In this document: positions 1 through 5,338 of the stretch, one piece after another
Layout of the letters: each line of letters begins with the position of its first letter
Position numbering within the stretch: position 1 is the first letter of the stretch
Assembly (NCBI GenBank): GCA_945907055.1
Contig: CAMDSG010000073.1
Location: forward strand, 1 to 8,201
Direction of reading: 5' to 3'
From: Bifidobacterium breve
GTDB taxonomy: Bacteria > Actinomycetota > Acidimicrobiia > IMCC26256
Length of the DNA: 8,201 nucleotides
Notes under the pieces: model-generated
What the model was told of the DNA's origin: nothing
The model's input: only the letters and a program-made list of their open reading frames with translations
Database searches by the model: none
Translations under genes and position numbers: made by a program

Positions 1-23
1 AAGACGCGCCGAATTGGCGCTCT
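1..23 (-). terminator. Possible weak terminator hairpin after the collagen-like gene
   Basis: GCGCC at 6-10 pairs perfectly with GGCGC at 16-20 around a 5-nt loop. On the minus strand the hairpin lies about 75 nt past the stop codon of the collagen-like gene and is followed by GTCTT before the window ends. The stem is short and the T tract is cut off by the edge, so this is only a candidate. Confidence 0.25.
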
Positions 24-95
24 ATCTGTTAGATCAATCCGATAAGACGCTATATAAATAGGCGTATAGGGGCTCAACCCGACTTGGCCGGTCAG
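1..95. other. Intergenic region downstream of the collagen-like gene
   Basis: No gene is visible between the left edge and the stop codon of the collagen-like gene. The stretch holds a short GC-rich inverted repeat (positions 6-10 and 16-20) and an AT-rich patch at 51-60. I could not pair the AT patch with a convincing -35 element on either strand. Confidence 0.6.
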
Positions 96-1493
96 CTAAA
101 AGGCAGACCTATCGAATGTACCGTCGATGCAGTTGGCGAAGACGGTAAAATGTATTTGGCTTCCTGCGGAGTTGTTCCAAACGCGTACTTCCCAGCTCTC
201 GCCGTCTCCAGCCCCAGGCAATGGATTCATGTAGGGCTGTGATGCGAGCACGGAGAGGAAGTCGTTCGGGAAGTAGAACCCACCGCCGATGGCAATTGAA
301 CCAGCGGTGCAATCTGCTGTAGCAACTGTCACGGTGCTTGGATCAGCAAATCCAACTGCATACGCGAGTACTACTCCTCCGGCGCCCGTTGAACCCGTCG
401 AACCTGTCGCACCAGTAGCGCCCGTTACTCCGGTTATGCCTTGTGGTCCGGTTGGCCCTGCTGCTCCGGTGACTCCCGTAGAGCCTGTTGCACCAGTAGC
501 GCCCGTCGCTCCGGTCTCGCCGGTAGTGCCACTAATGCCTTGTGGTCCGGTTGGTCCGGCTGCTCCGGTGACGCCAGTTGTGCCTGTCGCTCCTGTCGTA
601 CCTGTTGCTCCAGTTGCGCTTGCTGCTCCGTCATTCCCGGTGACTCCAGTGGCGCCTGTTGCTCCGGTCGCTCCGGTGTTGCCACTAATGCCTTGTGGTC
701 CGGTTGGTCCGGCTGCTCCGGTGACGCCAGTTGTGCCTGTCGCTCCTGTCGTACCTGTCGTACCTGTTACTCCTGTTGCTCCGGTCGCGCTTGCTGCTCC
801 GTCATTCCCGGTTGCACCCTTCGCCCCGGTGACTCCAGTCGTGCCCGTTGCGCCCGTCGCGCCGACGTTACCGGTAATGCCTTGTGGTCCGGTTGGCCCT
901 GCTGCGCCCGTCGCGCCTGTCGCGCCTGTCGCGCCTGTCGCCCCCGCGGCTCCTTGTGGCCCGGTCGCCCCAGCATCGCCAGAACCGCCGAGCGTGTAGT
1001 AGCCAGCGAGGTCGGCGAGAATCTCCACGGGGGATTGATTATTAAAGATATTCACAGCCCCGAACCCGCCAATGCGAACAGTAACCATGTTGGGCACTGG
1101 TCCTGGACCGACTTTGTTGAGGTTCGATGCGTTCGGCCTAGCCGTTCCTGCAGGGAAGACCGTTATGTATCCAGGTCCTGCAGCATTTACATAAGTGACA
1201 TTTAGAACCGCAGCGACAGCATCGTTTGGAACAGTAATTGTGTCGTCTGAGACCCCTGCGATTACAACAGTGATCGTGTCGTTACTGCCAACCGGACCAA
1301 CTGTTCCACCAAAACCGGTTCGAGTATCGAGAATCCGTACCGGGTCCATGGGTACGAAGACCGCGCCTGCCGGCACGCCGGCTAGTCCTGATGCGGGCGT
1401 GACATCGTTAAGCCCTACTCCAGCAACAATCCCTGACGCGATTAGCAACATAGCTATGGCGGCTGTGGAGAAGCGAGCAAATGAAGTATTCAT
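96..1493 (-). CDS. Secreted collagen-like Gly-X-Y repeat protein
   Basis: A 465-residue exported protein, probably a surface fibre or adhesin; the binding partner is unknown. The N-terminus looks like a signal peptide (R7, hydrophobic about 10-27). Residues about 47-167 form a domain seen in actinobacterial secreted proteins, from PVRILDTRTG through VPNDAVAAVLNVT to ADLAGYY. Residues 172-372 are a Gly-X-Y array of about 67 triplets, rich in GAT, GTT and GPQ. The Gly phase never slips but is interrupted twice by Ser (S235, S292). The C-terminal domain (about 373-465) has two cysteines, C395 and C455, in a CTAGSIAIGGGFY...VFANC context that could form a disulphide. No LPXTG signal, lipobox or C-terminal membrane anchor is visible, so attachment is unclear. 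The array is almost uncharged. An AAGGAT ribosome binding site supports the start. The gene stands alone, divergent from the desaturase. Confidence 0.9.
   Translation of the reverse strand: MNTSFARFSTAAIAMLLIASGIVAGVGLNDVTPASGLAGVPAGAVFVPMDPVRILDTRTGFGGTVGPVGSNDTITVVIAGVSDDTITVPNDAVAAVLNVTYVNAAGPGYITVFPAGTARPNASNLNKVGPGPVPNMVTVRIGGFGAVNIFNNQSPVEILADLAGYYTLGGSGDAGATGPQGAAGATGATGATGATGAAGPTGPQGITGNVGATGATGTTGVTGAKGATGNDGAASATGATGVTGTTGTTGATGTTGVTGAAGPTGPQGISGNTGATGATGATGVTGNDGAASATGATGTTGATGTTGVTGAAGPTGPQGISGTTGETGATGATGATGSTGVTGAAGPTGPQGITGVTGATGATGSTGSTGAGGVVLAYAVGFADPSTVTVATADCTAGSIAIGGGFYFPNDFLSVLASQPYMNPLPGAGDGESWEVRVWNNSAGSQIHFTVFANCIDGTFDRSAF
527..605. repeat. Direct repeat copy A, 79 bp, inside the collagen array
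   Basis: This 79-base stretch is identical to 680-758, offset by 153 bases (51 codons, 17 Gly-X-Y triplets). Identity ends at a g/t difference on the left (526 versus 679) and a t/c difference on the right (606 versus 759). It looks like a recent in-frame tandem duplication or gene-conversion product. Confidence 0.9.
680..758. repeat. Direct repeat copy B, 79 bp, inside the collagen array
   Basis: The partner of 527-605, with all 79 bases matching when read by eye. A shorter shared block surrounds it at 616-641 and 787-812 (26 bases, offset 171), encoding the GNDGAAS module. The two offsets differ by 18 bases, so copy lengths differ by six codons. Confidence 0.9.
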
Positions 1494-1641
1494 TTTCAGA
1501 TCAATCCTTAAAATTCCAAGAATGGAGAAACTGCTAGCAGCATTCTAGGGCGAGGTTGGGACAAGCGCTAGGTGGCCAATAAAACAACCCCCCAATTACC
1601 CGGAGCCTCTCCAAGAGCAGCCGATCGCTACGCTTCTAAGC
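1494..1641. promoter_or_regulatory. Divergent intergenic region, collagen-like gene / desaturase
   Basis: These 148 bases separate two genes that read outward, so promoters for both should lie here. On the minus strand AAGGAT (1504-1509) sits 10 nt before the collagen-like start and is a plausible ribosome binding site. A TAGAAT hexamer (minus strand, 1547-1542) is -10-like, but no -35 hexamer stands at the right distance. A 10-bp perfect palindrome, CTGCTAGCAG (1531-1540), lies between them. No ribosome binding site precedes the desaturase start. Confidence 0.5.
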
Positions 1642-2613
1642 ATGCGCACCGAGATGATGCTTAACCCCGAGCATCTTGAGCACCCATTCCCAACCGAGCG
1701 CCTTCGCTCAAACGGTGTACTCACGCCCGAAGTGCGAAACGAGTTGGCTCAAATTCCTGATCTACGCAACGCCCTTAGCGTTCTCTCTCTTTGGGCCTTC
1801 GCACTGCTTGCATTCGTGATTCCTGCTCGGAGCGGAGTCTGGATTCTCTGGCCTCTCGCATTTATCTTGATGACCCCCGTATTCGCTCGCTTCGCCATCA
1901 TGATGCACGAATCCGCCCATCGACTTCTATTCTCAAATCGAACTGCAAATGACTTCGTGGGTAAATGGTTAATCGCTTACCCAGTATTTGTCCCTATGCA
2001 CCTCTACCGACACTCACACCTCTCACATCATCGAGAGGAGTTTGGACCCGAGGAGCCAGACATTGCTTTCTACTCGGGGTATCCATGTGAGCCGCGTGAT
2101 TTGCGCAGACGGTTAACGCGCGATGCGATCGGAGTCTCTGGCTACAAAAATCTTAAGCCTCTTCTCCGAGGAGCGTTTACTGGCCCACGAAAGAAACTGG
2201 CCTGGTCAATCATTGGTGCACAGCTTGTTATTTGGGGAGCAGCGTGGGCTGTATCTGGAGTCTGGTACGCGTATCTAATACTTTGGCTTGCTCCATGGAT
2301 GACAGGGTGGCGCGTCTCAAACAGACTGCGCGCCATCGGTGAGCATGGCGGATTAGGTGCGAGCGCTGACCGCCGATTAACGACGCACAGTGTCAGGCAA
2401 TCTTGGGGTGCCCGACTCTGGATTACGCCGTACAACACTGGTTTTCACCTTGCGCATCACGTTGACATGACAATGCCGTGGCGCAGTCTCCCTAAATTCA
2501 ACGCAGAGTTAGAGGCTGCGGGATATATCAACCCGGGGATGACATACCTGAGTTATCGAGCGCTGTGGCGTGCACTCTGCTCTCAAGACGCTCCGATACC
2601 AGCGCGACGATAA
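1642..2613 (+). CDS. Membrane fatty acid desaturase family protein
   Basis: A 323-residue integral membrane di-iron enzyme of the fatty acid desaturase superfamily, expected to introduce a double bond or hydroxyl into an acyl chain or related lipid at the membrane. The three histidine boxes are visible: HESAH (89-93), HSHLSHH (124-130) and HLAHH (269-273, followed by a PW..LP motif). RLRAIGEHGG (228-237) matches the extra conserved EH motif of the family. Hydrophobic segments lie at about 44-60, 66-86, 187-205 and 206-221. Length is normal for the family. The substrate and position of attack cannot be read from sequence; carotenoid hydroxylases and ketolases share this fold and are a less likely alternative. 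The start is uncertain, because no ribosome binding site precedes M1 and M5 or M6 are alternatives. The gene converges with the amidase, with 16 bases between stop codons. Confidence 0.85.
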   Translation: MRTEMMLNPEHLEHPFPTERLRSNGVLTPEVRNELAQIPDLRNALSVLSLWAFALLAFVIPARSGVWILWPLAFILMTPVFARFAIMMHESAHRLLFSNRTANDFVGKWLIAYPVFVPMHLYRHSHLSHHREEFGPEEPDIAFYSGYPCEPRDLRRRLTRDAIGVSGYKNLKPLLRGAFTGPRKKLAWSIIGAQLVIWGAAWAVSGVWYAYLILWLAPWMTGWRVSNRLRAIGEHGGLGASADRRLTTHSVRQSWGARLWITPYNTGFHLAHHVDMTMPWRSLPKFNAELEAAGYINPGMTYLSYRALWRALCSQDAPIPARR

Positions 2614-2629
2614 CGAGACTCACGCAGCG

Positions 2630-4477
2630 TTAGGCGACGCGGCACCCAAGGAGAGCGGGCGGATCTGCCAGCACGCTGATTCCCCAGAGGCACACAGTGT
2701 GTAGCCCCGGCCCTACCGGAACACGTGCCCAGAATCCATGCTGCTCTCCGTAGCCACTAAATACTGCTCCTACATCAGCACGGGGTACCACCGCACCGGT
2801 TGTGTGAATGTAGCGACCATCGACATAAACATCTACAAGAATTGAGTCTCGAGTATCTGGGTCGAGGCTCCAACCGGAGACGCCTATCCATCCCGGTTCA
2901 CGCCCGATACCCTCGAAGAAACCAATCGGGCTTCCAGTGGTACGCGCGCATCCAATGATGTCGTTTCGGCCTTTACCAATAGAGATTGCATATAGGCAGA
3001 TTGAGTGGGCGCCCGGCGAGATCGGGAGAGTGATATCGAAGCCATGCTCTGATCCGTTGTCGGGGAATGCAGCACCAATATCTGGACGCTCTAGGTCGGC
3101 TAAGTGGCGGGTTCCATTGGAGTCAACGTAGGCATGAATATCAATTGGATCCGAAGAGTCTGGGTCGAGCGCCCAACCTGCAAAGCGAACAGAGCCCGGA
3201 GTCCGCTGAATAAGTTCAAGGTTTGACCAAGGCACACCAACGGGCACGCTGGCGCGTAGAGAGTTTCTGAGCCCTGGGAGAATTGCGTAACCAGCATTAC
3301 CCGGGCAAGCAGTACCGTCTCCGGAGATTGCACCAGCATCTCGATGCCCAATAATTGGGTCAATCACTGCACCGCGCGTCGCTACAGGAGTATTTGGATC
3401 GATGTTGTTTACCGTCATCTTCCAGACCAGTAAGCGATTAAGAGCGTCTTGCATAGCGGCAGGCGGCGATGCGTTCGAGAAGTCTCCGATGAGAGCGATA
3501 CCAACGGAGCCGGCATTGAAGTCCGTAGCATGAGCGCCGATTACCCCACGGTTTACACCGCCGAAGCGCCCCTCAAATATCTGCCCGTAGCGATCGATTA
3601 AGAAGTTGTAACCATGGTCGCAGTAGCCGCGCCCTTGGACGTAATACGTGTAGATAGACCTAACTGTCGCCGTTGACTGTGAGGGAGTATCGCCATTCGA
3701 TGAGGCGGTGTGGTGCACAACTACAAACTCTGGCTGGGCGTAGTTAGGTCCATCAGGGCATGAACCAAGGCGCAGTGATTCATCTGCTCCCCAAGCGGCA
3801 CGCGAAATAATTGCTGGTTGATTTGGTATTAGTGCATTTGCAGGTTGCGGCGAAGAGAGACTTGATCCGATAAATGCGCCGCCAACAATGAGAGCAGCAA
3901 CTGCTCCGCCTAATCGTCTGCGCGGTATCAACATTCCGATCGCTACGAAAGATCCAGCGGCGCCACCGGCTATAAGCCCTGAACCAATTGGTAGCGGTGC
4001 TCTTACCATCCCAGTAGAGATTGCGATCAGTTGGAGGTCCGCAAGAGTGCCCCTAACTGCGCGCACGCGAATCTCATCAACCTCGCGCACTGATACTGGG
4101 TCAGAGGCTAGGAGACCATCTTGAAGTTTGCTCGAGGCCGCTACTGCATCGGCCGAACCGGTGTCAGCCCCGCCATCAGCCTCACCTACGGTCGCTACTC
4201 TGCGCCAAGTCCCAGAGTCACTGCGCGCCTCTACCGTAATTACTGGAGAAGTGTCACCGCGCCATTGAAAGGCGATGAGATTTGTTGAGTCGGGTACCGA
4301 TGGCGACTTGCTCATCTCGCCCGGGGTGAGAACATCACCAGTTGAAACCAGCGAAGATCTATTTAGTGTGCTGTTAGTAGTAACACCTGCACCCGCTGCA
4401 GTGCTCCATGCGATGGCACCGAGCAATGCAGCAACAATGATTATGGGTGCGGAGCGCTTACGTCGACTGCTCTGCAT
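2630..4477 (-). CDS. N-acetylmuramoyl-L-alanine amidase (PGRP domain) with C-terminal tandem repeats
   Basis: A 615-residue exported enzyme predicted to cut the amide bond between MurNAc and the stem peptide of peptidoglycan. Residues 5-29 form a signal peptide or anchor (RRKR, then hydrophobic). Residues about 65-155 resemble the beta-rich N-terminal domain of actinobacterial PGRP amidases. Two hydrophobic segments (about 164-184 and 190-207) flank an RRR cluster. The PGRP domain runs about 223-410 from SRAAWGADES; probable zinc ligands are H255 of HHTA, H378 of GHRD and C391 of ACPG, with Y290 matching the family tyrosine, so it looks catalytically intact. Two repeats follow (about 431-512 and 533-614), each with GW(A/S)LDPD, HGF and a Cys pair (C494/C510, C596/C612). 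No clear ribosome binding site precedes ATG 4477. It follows the P450 cluster on the same strand after 103 bases and probably has its own promoter. Confidence 0.9.
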   Translation of the reverse strand: MQSSRRKRSAPIIIVAALLGAIAWSTAAGAGVTTNSTLNRSSLVSTGDVLTPGEMSKSPSVPDSTNLIAFQWRGDTSPVITVEARSDSGTWRRVATVGEADGGADTGSADAVAASSKLQDGLLASDPVSVREVDEIRVRAVRGTLADLQLIAISTGMVRAPLPIGSGLIAGGAAGSFVAIGMLIPRRRLGGAVAALIVGGAFIGSSLSSPQPANALIPNQPAIISRAAWGADESLRLGSCPDGPNYAQPEFVVVHHTASSNGDTPSQSTATVRSIYTYYVQGRGYCDHGYNFLIDRYGQIFEGRFGGVNRGVIGAHATDFNAGSVGIALIGDFSNASPPAAMQDALNRLLVWKMTVNNIDPNTPVATRGAVIDPIIGHRDAGAISGDGTACPGNAGYAILPGLRNSLRASVPVGVPWSNLELIQRTPGSVRFAGWALDPDSSDPIDIHAYVDSNGTRHLADLERPDIGAAFPDNGSEHGFDITLPISPGAHSICLYAISIGKGRNDIIGCARTTGSPIGFFEGIGREPGWIGVSGWSLDPDTRDSILVDVYVDGRYIHTTGAVVPRADVGAVFSGYGEQHGFWARVPVGPGLHTVCLWGISVLADPPALLGCRVA

Positions 4478-4568
4478 GCAGTAATCATCGGTCGCGCGAT
4501 GTGAATATCTGTAATTGCCCTAAGAGCTTTCTTGCAGATTTAACTGAAGAGAAACTTAAGCGATAATT

Positions 4569-4589
4569 GAGCGCTTGAGGTCAGCGCTC
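4569..4589 (-). terminator. Possible hairpin at the end of the P450 cluster
   Basis: GAGCGC (4569-4574) and GCGCTC (4584-4589) form a perfect 6-bp stem around a 9-nt loop that contains the stop codon of the SnoaL-like gene. On the minus strand it is followed by AATTATCG, not a T tract, so it is a poor intrinsic terminator. It might instead protect the 3' end of the message. Confidence 0.3.
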
Positions 4590-5135
4590 CCAAAGTCCGA
4601 CTGGAGCCTCGCCGTGACCAAAGTGCCCAGGTAGACGCTCACCGGCCATTGCGCGCTCGAGTCTCTTCTGCATCCCCTCGGTAAGTTTGTCGTGCTTAAT
4701 CATCTCCATAAATACTGCAGTTGCATTCCCGACATCAAAGAAGTCGCGCTGCCACTTCCACTTGAAGTCGCCACCATAAACAAACCAACTACCACCGAGA
4801 CCTGCTACCTCATAATGGCTTCCGTCATCGCGTTTCGCGATTGCAACCTGTTTCCAGAGCCCCATGATCTCGCCCTTAACGTCATCAATCAAAACATGCT
4901 GGTATGGGTAGACCCAGCCACCGAGCCCGCTCATCTCGCTGCCGAGTGCTAGTTCTCTGATCTCATCTTTTCCGACAGCCATGAACTCATCGTTGGGTCC
5001 AACGTTCCAGCCATATGTTGCGTCATCGGTATAGAGATCAGCCATCGGCTCCCAGTTGAGGTTCTTCTCGCACTCTTTGTTGATCGCTAACCAACGCTCA
5101 ACCATCTCTTCAAGCTCGGCACGTGGGTATGGCAT
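4581..5135 (-). CDS. SnoaL/NTF2-like protein of the CYP51 cluster
   Basis: A 184-residue soluble protein, probably with the NTF2/SnoaL/ketosteroid-isomerase cone fold. Visible hallmarks are the helical start ELEEMVERWLAINKECEKN (7-25), the WEPMADLYTDDATYGW block (28-43) that opens the pocket in this fold, and a beta-rich middle (about 70-132) ending in GGDFKWKWQRDFFD. No signal peptide or membrane segment is seen. Proteins of this fold range from cyclases and isomerases of polycyclic substrates to non-catalytic binding proteins, so no reaction is assigned. D37 and D38 are acidic residues near the likely pocket, but I cannot confirm a catalytic role. It is the last gene of the cluster, 2 nt after the ferredoxin, with the strong ribosome binding site GAGGAG. 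In M. tuberculosis the equivalent position is, as I recall, Rv0762c, a conserved protein of similar length. Confidence 0.8.
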   Translation of the reverse strand: MPYPRAELEEMVERWLAINKECEKNLNWEPMADLYTDDATYGWNVGPNDEFMAVGKDEIRELALGSEMSGLGGWVYPYQHVLIDDVKGEIMGLWKQVAIAKRDDGSHYEVAGLGGSWFVYGGDFKWKWQRDFFDVGNATAVFMEMIKHDKLTEGMQKRLERAMAGERLPGHFGHGEAPVGLWER

Positions 5136-5137
5136 CG

Positions 5138-5338
5138 TTACTCCTCTTCGCTAATTGATATTGCATGGGTAGGGCAGTACTTCACCGCAGCGATTATTTG
5201 AGGCCGAAGTGATTCATCTGGATTCTCATTGAGAACGGTGACGGTTGCTGACTTTGGTGGAACACTAAAGACTGTGGGTGCCTCCGACTCGCAGACGCCG
5301 TGTCCCTGGCATAGATCGCGGTCAATCTTTATCTGCAT
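5138..5338 (-). CDS. [3Fe-4S]-type ferredoxin, electron donor of the CYP51 cluster
   Basis: A 66-residue small acidic ferredoxin expected to pass single electrons from a reductase to the neighbouring P450s. The cluster motif is C10-Q-G-H-G-V-C16 with C55-P further on, i.e. CX2HX2C...CP. Histidine (H13) stands where [4Fe-4S] ferredoxins have a second cysteine, as in the actinobacterial P450 ferredoxins including M. tuberculosis Rv0763c (from memory). I chose ATG 5338, which overlaps the CYP51 stop as TGATG and has GAAAGG six bases upstream. The GTG at 5341 would add one residue but leaves only three bases to that site. It lies directly between the CYP51-like gene and the SnoaL-like gene. No ferredoxin reductase gene is in the window. 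The family assignment is firm, while the partner assignment rests on position. Confidence 0.92.
   Translation of the reverse strand: MQIKIDRDLCQGHGVCESEAPTVFSVPPKSATVTVLNENPDESLRPQIIAAVKYCPTHAISISEEE
5141..5146 (-). promoter_or_regulatory. Strong ribosome binding site of the SnoaL-like gene
   Basis: GAGGAG on the minus strand stands five bases before ATG 5135 and lies inside the last codons of the ferredoxin gene. It is the strongest Shine-Dalgarno match in the cluster, suggesting the last gene is well translated. Confidence 0.7.

Larger units (their letters stand above)
378..980 (-). repeat. Collagen-like Gly-X-Y repeat array (coding)
   Basis: The array encodes residues 172-372. A module containing GAAGPTGPQGI(S/T)G occurs four times (residues about 196-208, 259-271, 310-322 and 343-354), separated by runs of GAT, GTT, GVT and GST triplets. 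A second module, GNDGAASATG, occurs twice (from residues 229 and 286). All spacings are multiples of nine bases, so changes in copy number keep both the reading frame and the triplet phase. Confidence 0.9.

Noticed and set aside
48..60. AT-rich TATATAAATA as a promoter -10 element
   Set aside because: No -35 hexamer at 16-18 bases was found on either strand, and no gene begins nearby in the window.
400..980. Regular short repeats that might suggest a CRISPR array
   Set aside because: The repeats keep a strict 9-base coding period of Gly-X-Y triplets, vary in length and have no unique spacers of constant size.
289..1205. Long open frames on the plus strand opposite the collagen-like gene, encoding Ala-Pro-Val or Cys/Ser-rich repeats
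   Set aside because: They are reading-frame shadows of the Gly-X-Y array. The minus frame has a signal peptide, recognisable flanking domains and a ribosome binding site, and the plus frames have none of these.
2590..2660. Bidirectional terminator between the converging desaturase and amidase genes
   Set aside because: Only 16 bases separate the stop codons and I found no stable hairpin with a T tract on either strand.
3392..3934. Internal ATG at codon 182 as the true start of the amidase
   Set aside because: The upstream codons encode a recognisable N-terminal accessory domain with its own signal sequence, and no properly spaced ribosome binding site precedes codon 182. It is kept only as an alternative in the findings.
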